Positions 25,894 through 35,472 of a stretch of DNA of 58,010 bases are shown here, piece by piece; position 1 is the first letter of the stretch, and each line of letters opens with the position of its first letter. Made by a program: the position numbers and the translations under genes. The notes below the pieces were generated by a model. The model was given only the letters and a program-made list of their open reading frames with translations. It was not told where the DNA came from and ran no database searches. Source of the DNA: Rhodovulum marinum (lineage in GTDB: Bacteria > Pseudomonadota > Alphaproteobacteria > Rhodobacterales > Rhodobacteraceae); NCBI RefSeq assembly GCF_004343075.1, contig NZ_SLXP01000018.1, positions 1-58,010 on the forward strand, written 5' to 3'.

Positions 25894-26015
25894 CCCTTTT
25901 TCTTGGCCGAAATACTCCCGCCGGCGGCGCGCGCCCGGCGCAGCCGGGCGCGCCGCGCCCAACCCCGGACAAGCGGGGCGCCAGCCCCGCGCCGGCCGGG
26001 GGCGGGAGCCCCCCC
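25894..26015. repeat. GC-rich intergenic repeats, copies C and D
   Basis: The 298-bp gap between ask and the leftward ATPase gene has no gene. It contains the CTTTTTCTTGG/AAATACTCCCG module (25894-25920) followed by an 11-bp stem (25929-25939 / 25943-25953). Then comes a second module (about 25960-26015: CGGACAAGCGGGGC ... GGCCGGGGGCGGGAGCCCCCC), which recurs at 29680-29732. Both occurrences of the second module directly follow the 3' end of a leftward gene, as a terminator would. Confidence 0.6.
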
Positions 26016-26648
26016 TCACCCCAGGTCCACCACCCGGCCGCCCGCGGCCTCGGCATCGGCCATGTCATGGGTGACCAGGAGAACCGGCAAGGCCCGCGCC
26101 TTGGCCCGGGCGAATACCATCTCGCGCACCTGCGCGCGCAGCTGTGCATCGAGCCGCGAGAACGGCTCATCCAGCAACAGCGCGCGCGGCTCGGCCAAGA
26201 GCATCCGCATCAGCGCCACCCGTGCCTTCTGCCCCCCCGAAAGCGTCGCCGGATCGCGCCCGGCAAAGCCTTCCAGCCCGATCTCTGCCAGGGCGGCGGC
26301 GACACGGGCCCGGCGCGCGGCCCGACCGCCGGGAAGCCGCGGCAATCCGAACGCCAGGTTGCCCCCCACACTCAGATGCGGAAACAACAACTCCTCCTGG
26401 TACAATATCCCCACCCGCCGCGCCTCGGGCGCAAGATCGGTGATGTCGCGCCCGTCCAGCCAGACCCGCCCGGTCATCGAGAAGCCCGACGCCAGAGTGC
26501 CCATGATCGCGGCCAGCAAGGTCGACTTACCCACCCCCGACGGCCCCATCACGCTCAGAACCTCGCCCGGCGCGACAGCCGCATCCAGCGCCAGCAGCGG
26601 CACGCCCCCCCGCGCGATCGTCAGCGCCTCCAGGTGCAACCCCTCCAT
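26016..26648 (-). CDS. ynjD: ABC transporter ATP-binding protein, YnjD type
   Basis: 210 aa with Walker A 'GPSGVGKSTLLAA', Q-loop 'ILYQEELLFPHLSV', signature 'LSGGQKARVALMR', Walker B 'ALLLDEPFSRLDAQLR' and H-loop 'LVTHDMADAE'. It is short, lacking the regulatory C-terminal domain of PotA/ThiQ relatives. It abuts the stop codon of the double permease gene with no spacer. Together with the next two genes it forms a ynjBCD-type importer whose substrate is not established. Confidence 0.88.
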   Translation of the reverse strand: MEGLHLEALTIARGGVPLLALDAAVAPGEVLSVMGPSGVGKSTLLAAIMGTLASGFSMTGRVWLDGRDITDLAPEARRVGILYQEELLFPHLSVGGNLAFGLPRLPGGRAARRARVAAALAEIGLEGFAGRDPATLSGGQKARVALMRMLLAEPRALLLDEPFSRLDAQLRAQVREMVFARAKARALPVLLVTHDMADAEAAGGRVVDLG

Positions 26649-28334
26649 CTAGCCCGCCCTCAGCCCGCGCCGGTTCGCCCTGGCGATCCGCGGCACGGCC
26701 AGAGCAAGCGCAAAACCCAGCACCACCACGCCGGTCTGCGCCAGCGCCGTCACCCCGATGGCGCGCCGGTCTCCGCCCGAGGCCAGCGCAACCGCCTCGG
26801 TCGTCAGCGTCTGCACCCGTCCGCCCCCGATCAAGAGCGTCGGAAGGTATTGGCCCACCGACACCGCGCCTCCCACCGCCGCCGCGGTCAGCACCGGCCC
26901 CAGCAACATCGGCAGGCGCACCGCCCAAAACACCCTGCCCGGCCCCGCCCCCAGCGCTGCGGCAACCGTTGCATGGCGCACATCCCAGGCCCGCCAGGGG
27001 GCCGCCAGCGACAGGAACACGTAGGGCAGGACGAAAACGAGATGCCCCAGGATCACGGCACCTCTCCCCATATCGGCCCCTGCCATCAACGCAAATGTCT
27101 GCAGTCCCGGCAGGAACGCCACCTGCGGCACGATCAGCGGCAGGTACAACAACCACAGGCTTCGCGCCCCCGGGCTCAGGCCGAACCGGTGTTCCGCCTC
27201 CAGGCAGGCCAGCACCAGCACCAACGCCAGCCCCGTCGCCGCGGCCGCGACAAGGACAGTGTCGCGGGCTGGCGCGACCAGCCCCGGACCGTGCCGCGCC
27301 CAGCTTGCCAGGCTGACGCCATCCGGCAGCGCATCCGGAAAGCCCCAGAACCCCGCCACCGACCACATCGCCAACCCCGCAAGCCCGCCGGTCACCGCCA
27401 AGGTGGACAACGCCGCCACCCCCAGCCCGACGCCGCGCAGGGCACCGTCCCCATGCCACCGCGCGCCCCCTTCGGCCCAGGCCTGCCCCAGCCGCCCGAC
27501 CGCGATCTCGCCCAGTCGCCACAGGCCCAGCGCGCCAACCACAAGGGACAGTTGCACAACAGCCGCCGCCGCCGCGAGGAACCGCAGCGTCAGGTCGGGG
27601 TCCGCCATCCAGCGCACCACCTGAACGGCCAGCGGGGGCGGCGTGTTGGGGCCCAGGATGATCGCCACATCCACAACCGACATCGAATAGGCCAGGACCG
27701 CATAAACCGGCAGCCGGATCTGCGCATAAACCGCCGGAAACACCGCCTTGAGCCAGCCTGTCACCCGCCCATAGCCAAGGCTGCGCGCGATGGTCAGCCG
27801 CTGCGCCGGTTGGGCCTGGGGCAGCGCGGCCAGCGTCATCAACAACAGGAACGGCACTTCCTTGGCAACCAGCCCGGCCACCATGGCAAGACCGCAGGGA
27901 TCCTGCACGACCAACAGATCGGGCGGCCGGTCCCATCCCGTCGCCCAGGGCGACAACGCCCTCGCGATCCAACCCGAGGGCGCGATCAGAAAGGCGAGGC
28001 CGAAGGCTGCCGCCGCATGCGGCACCGACAACAGCGGTGACAACGCGCGCTCCAATGCCGCCATCGCCCGCGTCCCCTGCCACCCGGCGACGAACAGGAT
28101 CACCACGGCCAGCGAGGTCATCGTCGCGGCCAGCCCCGTCGTCACCGACAGCCCGACCGCCCCGGGAAGCCCCGGCCAGGCGACCAGCGCCGCCAGCGGT
28201 TCCAGGCTCGGGCGCGTACCTCCGAGGGCGGGCAGCACCCCAAGCGCCGGCACGACCGTACCGATCAGGCCCGCCGCGACCGGGCCCAGCAGGACCAGCA
28301 GCGTCAGAAGCGGCGCGGCGCGCAGCGGGCGCAT
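26649..28334 (-). CDS. ynjC: ABC transporter permease with two fused domains, YnjC type
   Basis: 561 aa with about twelve hydrophobic segments in two tandem permease halves (roughly 1-270 and 290-561), each with a coupling loop ('RSLGYGRVTGWLKAVFP' in the first, 'ALGAGPGRVFWAVRLPML' in the second). The fused arrangement matches YnjC and ThiP/FbpB-like permeases. It lies 4 bp after the binding-protein gene and directly before the ATPase gene. Confidence 0.88.
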   Translation of the reverse strand: MRPLRAAPLLTLLVLLGPVAAGLIGTVVPALGVLPALGGTRPSLEPLAALVAWPGLPGAVGLSVTTGLAATMTSLAVVILFVAGWQGTRAMAALERALSPLLSVPHAAAAFGLAFLIAPSGWIARALSPWATGWDRPPDLLVVQDPCGLAMVAGLVAKEVPFLLLMTLAALPQAQPAQRLTIARSLGYGRVTGWLKAVFPAVYAQIRLPVYAVLAYSMSVVDVAIILGPNTPPPLAVQVVRWMADPDLTLRFLAAAAAVVQLSLVVGALGLWRLGEIAVGRLGQAWAEGGARWHGDGALRGVGLGVAALSTLAVTGGLAGLAMWSVAGFWGFPDALPDGVSLASWARHGPGLVAPARDTVLVAAAATGLALVLVLACLEAEHRFGLSPGARSLWLLYLPLIVPQVAFLPGLQTFALMAGADMGRGAVILGHLVFVLPYVFLSLAAPWRAWDVRHATVAAALGAGPGRVFWAVRLPMLLGPVLTAAAVGGAVSVGQYLPTLLIGGGRVQTLTTEAVALASGGDRRAIGVTALAQTGVVVLGFALALAVPRIARANRRGLRAG

Positions 28335-28338
28335 GGCA

Positions 28339-29547
28339 CTATTCGGCCACGCCGAACCGGGTCAGCCAGTCCGCCTCGATCCGGGTCATCCAGGACGGGT
28401 GCGGCTCGGGCAGGACCGGCCCCAGGGCCTCGGGTGACAGCGTGGCGATGCCGAGGTCCAGCGCCTCGAACCGTGCGCGGTCCTCGGGGCTCAGCTTCTC
28501 CATCGCGAGCACCGTGCCATAGCCCAGCACGGCCGGGTCCTGGGCACGCGCCTGCGCCTCGGGCGAGAGCAGGAAGTTCGCCAGAACCATGGCCCCCGCC
28601 TTGGCGCTGGCGTTGTACGGGATCGCCACGAAACTTGCATTGCCGATGGTGCCGCCGTCCAGCACGTAGGTCCGGACCGTGTCGGGCAGCTGTCCGTTCG
28701 CGATGGCGGTGGACGCCTCGCCCGGGCTGAACGAAATCGCAAGGTCGATCTCGCCATCGGCCATCAGTTGCAACTGCCGCGGGCCGGTCTGCGGATAGGC
28801 CCGCCCCTGCCGCCACAAATGCGGCGTCAGGTCATCGAGAAACTCCCAGAGCGGGGCGGTGACAGCCGCGTAGTCGACCGTTTCGGCGGGTTGCTGCAAA
28901 ACCGACGGATCCTGGACCATCCCGTAGAGCGCCTGTTTCAGGAAGGTGGTCCCCAGGAAATCCGGCGGCTGCGGATATGTGAACCGGCCCGGGTTCGCCG
29001 CGGCCCAGTCCAGCAGAGCCGGCATCGTCCGGGGCGGGTCGGGCAGACGCGCGGTGTCGTGGTAGAACACCACCTGTGCCATCGCCCAGGGTGCCTCGAG
29101 GCCCTCGGTCGGCACGGTGAAATCGGCGGTCACGGCGGGCTTGCCCTCAACATCGACGAAAGCCCAGTTCGGCAGGTCCTCGGCCCAGGGGCCGAACAAC
29201 AGCCCCGCCGCCTTCATCGCCGCGAAATTCGCGCCGTTGATCCAGATCAGGTCGATGGCGCCGCCCTCGTCCCGGCCGGCGGTCTTTTCGGCCAGCACCC
29301 GGCTGACCGCGTCGGCGGTATCGGACAGCTTCACGTGCTCGACCTGCACGCCGTATCGGTTGGCCGCCTCCTGCCCCGCCCAGCGGATGAAGTCGTTCGT
29401 GGCCGTCGCGCCGCCCCATGCGTTCCAATAGACGGTCTGCCCGCGCGCCTCTTGCAGTACGGCGGGCCAGTCAGCCGGGTCGGGATCGGCCAGAACGGGC
29501 GCGGCCAGCGAAACCGCGGCAATGGCAAGGGGGAAGGTCAGGCGCAT
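28339..29547 (-). CDS. ynjB: ABC transporter substrate-binding protein, YnjB type
   Basis: 402 aa with a signal peptide (MRLTFPLAIAAVSLAAPVLA). The mature start 'WPAVLQEARGQTVYWNAWGGATATNDFIRWAG' is characteristic of YnjB-like proteins within the broad thiamine/iron/polyamine binding-protein superfamily. First gene of ynjBCD. I see no thiamine-pyrophosphate riboswitch in the 190 bp upstream, so thiamine is not supported as substrate. Confidence 0.88.
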   Translation of the reverse strand: MRLTFPLAIAAVSLAAPVLADPDPADWPAVLQEARGQTVYWNAWGGATATNDFIRWAGQEAANRYGVQVEHVKLSDTADAVSRVLAEKTAGRDEGGAIDLIWINGANFAAMKAAGLLFGPWAEDLPNWAFVDVEGKPAVTADFTVPTEGLEAPWAMAQVVFYHDTARLPDPPRTMPALLDWAAANPGRFTYPQPPDFLGTTFLKQALYGMVQDPSVLQQPAETVDYAAVTAPLWEFLDDLTPHLWRQGRAYPQTGPRQLQLMADGEIDLAISFSPGEASTAIANGQLPDTVRTYVLDGGTIGNASFVAIPYNASAKAGAMVLANFLLSPEAQARAQDPAVLGYGTVLAMEKLSPEDRARFEALDLGIATLSPEALGPVLPEPHPSWMTRIEADWLTRFGVAE

Positions 29548-29679
29548 CCGGCAGCTCTCCTCATTGGCCTTTCCGACTTATGCCAAGGCATGCCCGCGAA
29601 ACGAAAGACCCGATTGCAAAAAAGCCCGTGAACACCGTCCGGCGGCAGCCCCGCGGCCGTCAGGCCGCGCCATGCCCAA

Positions 29680-29732
29680 CGCCGGACAAGCGGGGCAACG
29701 CCACGCGCAGGCCGGGGGCGGGAGCCCCCCTC
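29680..29732. repeat. GC-rich intergenic repeat, second copy of module D
   Basis: AACGCCGGACAAGCGGGGC followed by GGCCGGGGGCGGGAGCCCCCC closely matches the sequence at about 25960-26015. It lies just past the 3' end of the leftward ion-channel gene. Minus-strand reading gives a GGGGGC-TCCC-GCCCCC stem, consistent with a terminator. Confidence 0.55.
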
Positions 29733-29737
29733 GCCGC

Positions 29738-30181
29738 TCAGCGCTCGTCGACGACGCCGCGCACCTGCTCGGAGCGCACCCGGCGCAACGCCTCGACCAT
29801 CAGCGCGGTATAGAGCCCGATGTTCAAAAGGCCGTTGGCCGCGGCCATACCGCCCAGGATACGCCAGTCCACCGGCAACAGGATGTCGCCGAAGCCCAGC
29901 GTCGTGAACGCCACCAGCGAGAAATAGGCCGCCGGCTCCAGGGTATCGAAGACGCCCAGCCCCACGAAAGCCAAGGCCCACAGCCAGACCGAGGCGGTCA
30001 GCACCCCCAGAACCATAAGCACCGCCCCCACCAGCACGGCCACCAGCTTGGGCGGGTGCGGCCGGCGCACCAGCCAGGGGTTGGCACGGGTGATCGCCGT
30101 CTCCGCCAACCAGAAGCCGAAGGCGGCGATCACGATGGTCACGAGGATAAGCGCGGTTCCCAGCGCGATCTGGATCAGCAT
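29738..30181 (-). CDS. two-helix potassium-channel-like protein
   Basis: 147 aa with membrane helices at about residues 5-28, 45-67 and 110-135 and a pore-loop signature 'YFSLVAFTTLGFGDILLP' around residues 79-96. The filter TLGFGD differs from the K+ channel consensus TVGYGD but is seen in related Ion_trans_2 proteins. No regulatory RCK domain is attached. The start MLIQIALG (30181) is chosen; the longer frame adds a basic, non-membrane leader. It lies 96 bp after the acyl carrier protein gene and may be in the same transcript. Ion selectivity is inferred. Confidence 0.75.
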   Translation of the reverse strand: MLIQIALGTALILVTIVIAAFGFWLAETAITRANPWLVRRPHPPKLVAVLVGAVLMVLGVLTASVWLWALAFVGLGVFDTLEPAAYFSLVAFTTLGFGDILLPVDWRILGGMAAANGLLNIGLYTALMVEALRRVRSEQVRGVVDER

Positions 30182-30277
30182 GGTGCAAGCTATGGCCCGT
30201 GGCGCGGCGCGCGTCCAGACGCTGCGACTCTTGCGCGGATTCCCCGGCAACATGGTCCGCGCGACACGTGCGGCGCG

Positions 30278-30526
30278 CTAGGCGGCCATCCGGCGCGCGA
30301 GGTATGGCACGGCAAGGCGCAGCGTGGCGATCTGTGGATAGTCCGCCTCGGGAATGTCGACACCGGTCGCCTTGTGCAGGGCGGCCACAAGATTCAGCAC
30401 GTCCATCGAATCAAGCTCGAGGTCGTCCTGCAGGTGATCGTCGGGGCCGATATCGTCGGCCGAGAGGTCAGGCGCGACATCGGTTAGCGCGGCCAGGTGG
30501 GCCGCACGGATCTCGTCTTCGGTCAT
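30278..30526 (-). CDS. acyl carrier protein
   Basis: 82 aa, acidic. The phosphopantetheine site is 'LELDSMDVLNLVAAL' with Ser40 (DSM instead of the fatty-acid ACP DSL). It is not the main fatty acid ACP, which normally sits with fabG/fabF; it is the last gene of the E1-E2 dehydrogenase operon and overlaps the E2 stop by 4 bp. Possible roles: donor of octanoyl groups for lipoylation of the neighbouring E2, or acceptor of the acyl product. Both are inference. Confidence 0.88.
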   Translation of the reverse strand: MTEDEIRAAHLAALTDVAPDLSADDIGPDDHLQDDLELDSMDVLNLVAALHKATGVDIPEADYPQIATLRLAVPYLARRMAA

Positions 30527-31704
30527 AACTCCTCCGGGTGTTGCAGTTGCCGGTCGATCTCGGCCAGGAACTTGGCGCCGATCCGCCCGTCCGATGCCCG
30601 GTGATCGGCGGCCAGAGACACAGTGACGGTCTCGCGCACCGCCACTTCGTCCCCGTGCGGCACGGCGTCGGGCATGGGTGTGCCAAAGGCCACAAGCGCG
30701 ACCTGGGGCGGGTAGATGATCCCCGCCATCGCCTCGACGCCCTTCTCGCCGAGGCTCGACAAGGTCAGCGTGCCATCGGTCATCTCGGAACTGCGCAGCC
30801 GTCCGGCGCGGGCGCGTGCCACGACGTCGCGCATCGCCGCCATCATCCCGTCAAGGCTCAGCGCGTGGGCGTTGCGGATCGCGGGCGCGATCAGCCCGCC
30901 GCCCCTGAGCGATACCGCAAGCCCTAGGTGGACCGCGTCGGCCTGCCGGAAACCCTCCTCCGTATAGTGCCCGTTGACGGCCTTGGCACCCAGCGCGGCC
31001 AGTGCGGTGGCCTTGGCGATCAGCGCCCCCATCAAAAGGCGCTCTTCGGGCGGGCGGGCGGCGTTACGGGCCGCCAGCCAATCCGTTGCAGCCTGCAGGT
31101 CGATGCGATGGAACAGGTAGTAATGCGGGATCTCGCGCTTGGACTTGGCCATGGCGGCGGCGATGGCCTTGCGCATCTCGGCCCGCGGGTCGGTGGGACG
31201 TTCCGGTATCGCAGCCGTCTCCGCGGCCCGCGTCGCCGGTCCCGCAGCCTCGACATCGGTCAGAACGATGGCACCGCTCGGGCCGGTACCGGCAAGCTTG
31301 AACAGATCGACGCCGCGCTCGGCGGCCAGCGCCCGCGCCGCCGGCGAAGCGGCAACGCCGGTCGCCGAAACTGTCGCCTCGACAAGCCTCGGCGCGGCCG
31401 GTTCGGGGACCGTGGCCGCGGCGGGCTTCGGGGCCGCCGGTGCGGGCGTCATTTCCGAAGCCGCCTCGCCTGCCCCCCGGATCAGCGCGAGCGGCGCGCC
31501 GACCGGCAGCTTCTGGCCGATCTCGGCCTCCAACCGCTCCACCGTTCCGCCCTCGAAAATCTCGATCTCGATGGCACCCTTCTGGGTCTCGACCACGGCG
31601 ACGATATCGCCCCGTTTCACCCGGTCGCCGGGGGCGACGAGCCATTCGGCAAGGGTGCCCGCCTCCATGTCGGCGCCGAGGGATGGCATGGTGAAAACTC
31701 CCAT
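30523..31704 (-). CDS. 2-oxo acid dehydrogenase E2 (dihydrolipoamide acyltransferase)
   Basis: 393 aa. A lipoyl domain (1-80) has the lipoyl lysine in 'VVETQKGAIEIEIFE' (Lys42); an Ala/Pro linker follows; the peripheral-subunit-binding domain is around 118-152 ('ASPAARALAAERGVDLFKLAGTG'); the catalytic domain ends with the CAT-like motif 'DHRASDGR' (His368, Asp372). The ETQKGA lipoyl site and overall shape match acetoin/pyruvate dehydrogenase-type E2s. Start MGVFTMPSLGADM follows the E1 stop by 4 bp. No E3 gene is present in the window, so E3 must be shared. Confidence 0.92.
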   Translation of the reverse strand: MGVFTMPSLGADMEAGTLAEWLVAPGDRVKRGDIVAVVETQKGAIEIEIFEGGTVERLEAEIGQKLPVGAPLALIRGAGEAASEMTPAPAAPKPAAATVPEPAAPRLVEATVSATGVAASPAARALAAERGVDLFKLAGTGPSGAIVLTDVEAAGPATRAAETAAIPERPTDPRAEMRKAIAAAMAKSKREIPHYYLFHRIDLQAATDWLAARNAARPPEERLLMGALIAKATALAALGAKAVNGHYTEEGFRQADAVHLGLAVSLRGGGLIAPAIRNAHALSLDGMMAAMRDVVARARAGRLRSSEMTDGTLTLSSLGEKGVEAMAGIIYPPQVALVAFGTPMPDAVPHGDEVAVRETVTVSLAADHRASDGRIGAKFLAEIDRQLQHPEEL

Positions 31705-31708
31705 CCTG

Positions 31709-33703
31709 CTACCTTCCCAGCGTGGCCTTCGCGGCCGCGACGATTTCGGGGACCTGAGGAATCGCGGCATCCTCCAGATGTTTCGGATAGGGGATCGGCA
31801 CCTCTTCGGCGCAAACCCGCGCCAGCGGCGCATCCAGCGACCAGAAACAGCGCTCGTTGATCCGGGCGATGATCTCGGCCGAGAGCGATCCGCTGCGCCA
31901 GCCCTCGTCGACAACGACCGCGCGACGGGTGCGGGTGACGCTTGCGGCGATGGTTTCCTCGTCCAGCGGGCGAAGGCTGCGCAGGTCGATCACCTCGGCC
32001 TCGATCCCCTCACCCGCCAGCACGTCCGCCGCCTCGAGCACCTTGTAGAGCGACCCGCCATAGGTGATCAGGCTGACGTCCCTACCCGGCCGCCGGATCG
32101 CCGCGCGGTCGATCTCGACCGGTCCGGCGGCGGCGTCGATCTCGCCCTCGCGGTTGTAGAGCATGACGTTCTCGAAGATCAGCACCGGATCGGGATCCTC
32201 GATGGCCGTCCATAGCATGCCGCGCGCGTCCTCCAGCGTCGCGGGGGCCAGCACCCGCAGGCCGGGGATATGGGCGAACCAGCCCTCCAGTGAATGGGAA
32301 TGCTGGGCCGCCAGCTGCTTGCCCGCCCCCGTGGCCATGCGGATCACCACGGGGCAGCCGAACTGCCCGCCCGACATGTGCCGGAGCGTGGCAGCCGTGT
32401 TCAGGATCTGGTCGAGCGCGAGCAGCGAGAAATTCACCGTCATCACCTCGACGATGGGGCGCATGCCGGCGGCCGCCGCGCCGATGCCCGCGCCCGTGAA
32501 GCCCGATTCCGAGAGCGGCGTGTCGCGGATGCGGTCCTCGCCGAACTCGTCCATCAGCCCCTTGGACACGGCATAGCAGCCGCCATAGGCGCCCACGTCC
32601 TCGCCCATCAGGAACACCCTGTCGTCGCGGGCCAACGCGTCGCGGATGCCCTGCCTGACCGCCTCGCGATAGGTCATGGTGACGGTCTTGCCCGAGGGTT
32701 CGGTCACGGGCGGGGGTGCGGGCCGGTCCTCGGCCACCACGTGGCGGGTCAGGGTCTCGACCGGCTCCCACGCGCTTTCCTCGGCAAAGGCGACGGCCGC
32801 GTCGATCTCGGCCGCGACCTCCGTCTCGATCTTCGCAATGTCGTCCTCGTGGACCAGGCCGTTCTGCAAAAGCCAGGTGCGGAACCGCAGGATCGGCCCC
32901 TTCTGCCGCCACACCTCGACCTCGGCCTTGTCGCGATACAGCTGGGCATCGAACATCGAATGCGCGCGAAAGCGATAGGTTTTCGCCTCGAGGAACACCG
33001 GCGTCCCCGTCTCGCGGATGCGGGCCAGCGCGCGCCGGGTGGCGGCCTCGACCGCCACGACATCCATCCCGTCGACCTGATGCGCCTCGATTCCGTAGCT
33101 TTCGGCCTTGCGGGTCAGTTCGGTCTGCGCCTCGGTGCGCGCCAGCGCCGAGCCCATGGCATAGCCGTTGTTTTCACACACGAACAGGACCGACAGCCCC
33201 CAGAGCTGGGCAAGGTTCATCGATTCGTGGAACTCGCCCTCGGCCACCGCCCCCTCGCCGAAAAAGCAGGCGGTGACATGGGGAGCGCCCTGCATCCGGT
33301 CGGCCAGCGCGAGGCCCACGGCCAGGGGCAACCCGCCGCCGACGATCGCGTTCCCGCCATAGAAATTGTGCGCGGCGTCGAAGATGTGCATCGACCCGCC
33401 CCGGCCGCCGGAACTGCCCGTGGCCTTGCCGAACATCTCGGCCATGACCGCGTTCATCGGCACGCCACGCACCAGCGCGTGACCGTGTTCGCGGTAGGTG
33501 GCGACGATGCGGTCGCCCGGGGCCAGCACCGGGATCACGCCCGACGCGATGGCCTCTTCGCCGTCATAGAGGTGCAGGAAGCCGCGGATCTTCTCGCGGG
33601 TGTAAAGTTCCGCGCAGCGATCCTCGAATTGGCGGATGCGGATCATTTGGCGAAGCAGGTCCAGCACATGGGTGCGCGTCAGGTGGGGTTTGTCGCCGGT
33701 CAT
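31709..33703 (-). CDS. fused alpha-beta E1 component of a 2-oxo acid (pyruvate/acetoin-type) dehydrogenase
   Basis: 664 aa, thiamine-diphosphate dependent. Residues 1-320 are the alpha chain ('[14 protein letters not shown]', '[11 protein letters not shown]'); about 343-664 are the beta chain ('[16 protein letters not shown]', '[17 protein letters not shown]', '[15 protein letters not shown]'), with the junction near 322-342. The ThDP/Mg motif reads GEGA (149-152) ... CENN (176-179), so the usual GDG Asp is Glu150. Most acetoin or pyruvate E1s are encoded as two genes; the fusion fixes their ratio. It overlaps the ligase gene upstream by 4 bp. Confidence 0.9.
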   Translation of the reverse strand: MTGDKPHLTRTHVLDLLRQMIRIRQFEDRCAELYTREKIRGFLHLYDGEEAIASGVIPVLAPGDRIVATYREHGHALVRGVPMNAVMAEMFGKATGSSGGRGGSMHIFDAAHNFYGGNAIVGGGLPLAVGLALADRMQGAPHVTACFFGEGAVAEGEFHESMNLAQLWGLSVLFVCENNGYAMGSALARTEAQTELTRKAESYGIEAHQVDGMDVVAVEAATRRALARIRETGTPVFLEAKTYRFRAHSMFDAQLYRDKAEVEVWRQKGPILRFRTWLLQNGLVHEDDIAKIETEVAAEIDAAVAFAEESAWEPVETLTRHVVAEDRPAPPPVTEPSGKTVTMTYREAVRQGIRDALARDDRVFLMGEDVGAYGGCYAVSKGLMDEFGEDRIRDTPLSESGFTGAGIGAAAAGMRPIVEVMTVNFSLLALDQILNTAATLRHMSGGQFGCPVVIRMATGAGKQLAAQHSHSLEGWFAHIPGLRVLAPATLEDARGMLWTAIEDPDPVLIFENVMLYNREGEIDAAAGPVEIDRAAIRRPGRDVSLITYGGSLYKVLEAADVLAGEGIEAEVIDLRSLRPLDEETIAASVTRTRRAVVVDEGWRSGSLSAEIIARINERCFWSLDAPLARVCAEEVPIPYPKHLEDAAIPQVPEIVAAAKATLGR

Positions 33704-35439
33704 GACTCGTCGCTCTCCAGCGTGGAAATGTCCCCTTCGGGCAGGCCCAGCTCGCGCGCCTTGAGAAGGCGGCGCATGATCTTGCCGGACCGCGTCTTGG
33801 GCAGGGTATTACGGAATACCACCTCGCGCGGCGCGACCGCTGGGCCCAGCTTCCTGCGCGCAAGACCACGGATGGATTTTTCCAATTCCTCAGAGGGTTC
33901 GAAGCCGGGATTGAGGCAGACATAGGCGCGCACGATCTCGCCCGCGGTCTCGTCGGGCAGACCGATCACGCCGGCCTCGGCCACCGCCTCGTGCTCGATC
34001 AGCGCGCTTTCCACCTCGAAGGGGCCGATCAGGTGGCCCGAGGTCTTGATCAGGTCGTCGGCACGGCCCACGAACCAGAAATAGCCGTCGGCATCGCGCA
34101 TCGCCAGGTCGCCGGTCAGGTACCAGCCGCCGACGAAACACTTGTCATAGCGGGCCTGTTCGTGGAGATAGGCGCGCATCATCGAGGGCCAGCCGGGGCG
34201 CAGGGCCAGTTCGCCGATCTCGCCTTCCTTGCACTCTCGAACGCCGTCGCCGTCGCGTTCCACGATCCCCGCCACCTGCCCCGGCAGCGGCTTGCCCATC
34301 GAACCGGGCTTGATGTCCATGGCTTGTGTATTCGCGATGACAATGCCGCCGGTTTCGGTTTGCCACCAGTTGTCATGGAACGGCCGGCCAAAGACGCGCT
34401 TGCCCCAGACCACCGCCTCGGGGTTCAGGGGTTCGCCCACGCTCGCCAGGAACCGCAGCGCCGAGAAATCGTAAGGCGCGGCCGCTGCGTCACCCGCGCG
34501 CATCATCATGCGGATCGCGGTGGGGGCGGTGTACCAGATCTCGATCTTCTCGGTCTGAAGGGTGGAATACCAGCGGTCGAGGTCGAAGTCCGCCTCGTCC
34601 ACCAGCATATGCACCCGGTTCACCAGCGGCGCGATGATCCCATAGGAGGTGCCGGTCACCCAGCCTGGATCGGCGGTGCACCAGTAGCGCCGCCCCGGCG
34701 CCATCTCGAGCGCAAAGCGCCCGGTCATCGCGTGATAGGCCACCGCGCCGTGGACATGCACCGCGCCCTTGGGCTTGCCGGTGGTACCGGATGTGAAATG
34801 GATCAGCGCGGTATCCTCGGGGTCCATCGGCACGGGGGCGAAATCGGGGGATGCCGCAGCCATCGCCGGGCCAAGCGCGACGCAACCTTCGGGCGCCTCG
34901 TCGCCGACGATGAAAATCGCCTTGAGCGAGGGCAAATCCCGCCACCACGGCGCGACCTTGCGCTTGTAGATCGACGCGGTTGTGACAAGCGCTTTGGCCT
35001 CGCCGATCTCCATTCGGGTGCGGATCGGTTCCGGCCCGAAGGCCGAGAACAGCGGCGAGAAGACCAACCCCGCCTTCAGCGTCCCCAACGCGGCGATGTA
35101 AAGTTCGGCCTCGCGACCCATCAGCCCGTAAAGCCGGTCGCCTACGCCCAGGCCGTGGGCGTACAGCACATTGGCAAATCTTGCGGTCTGCGCGCGCAGG
35201 TCTTCGTAGGTGAACTCTCGCCGCGTGCCGTCCTTGCCGAGCCATGTCATCGCGGGGGCGCCCCCATGGCCCGCCGCGACCTGGGCGTCCAGCGCTTCGT
35301 GCGCGATGTTGAGCTTGCCGCCGGGCAGGCCCGCCAGCATCGCGCGGGCATTCTCCCAGGTAAAGTGCGCGCGGATTTCGTCGGTCAGCGCAGCACTTGC
35401 GCGGACATCTTCAGGTTTCGGAATCGTCTCGAACGCCAT
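33700..35439 (-). CDS. acetate/short-chain acyl-CoA ligase (AMP-forming)
   Basis: 579 aa with P-loop '[14 protein letters not shown]', 'WWQTETGG', hinge '[27 protein letters not shown]', and C-terminal '[12 protein letters not shown]'. At about 580 residues it resembles the shorter AcsA type rather than the 650-residue Acs whose end lies at 1-408. Start [11 protein letters not shown] has an ideal GGGAGGAGGAG site. It lies between ppsA and the E1 gene, so it could recover acetate as acetyl-CoA or activate another acid handled by the dehydrogenase. Substrate not determined. Confidence 0.88.
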   Translation of the reverse strand: MAFETIPKPEDVRASAALTDEIRAHFTWENARAMLAGLPGGKLNIAHEALDAQVAAGHGGAPAMTWLGKDGTRREFTYEDLRAQTARFANVLYAHGLGVGDRLYGLMGREAELYIAALGTLKAGLVFSPLFSAFGPEPIRTRMEIGEAKALVTTASIYKRKVAPWWRDLPSLKAIFIVGDEAPEGCVALGPAMAAASPDFAPVPMDPEDTALIHFTSGTTGKPKGAVHVHGAVAYHAMTGRFALEMAPGRRYWCTADPGWVTGTSYGIIAPLVNRVHMLVDEADFDLDRWYSTLQTEKIEIWYTAPTAIRMMMRAGDAAAAPYDFSALRFLASVGEPLNPEAVVWGKRVFGRPFHDNWWQTETGGIVIANTQAMDIKPGSMGKPLPGQVAGIVERDGDGVRECKEGEIGELALRPGWPSMMRAYLHEQARYDKCFVGGWYLTGDLAMRDADGYFWFVGRADDLIKTSGHLIGPFEVESALIEHEAVAEAGVIGLPDETAGEIVRAYVCLNPGFEPSEELEKSIRGLARRKLGPAVAPREVVFRNTLPKTRSGKIMRRLLKARELGLPEGDISTLESDES

Positions 35440-35472
35440 GTCTCCTCCTCCCATGGCTTCGGGGTCGTCAGG

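Noticed and set aside
29548-29737. Possible thiamine-pyrophosphate riboswitch before ynjB
   Set aside because: The CTGAGA and GAACCTGAT-type core elements are absent.
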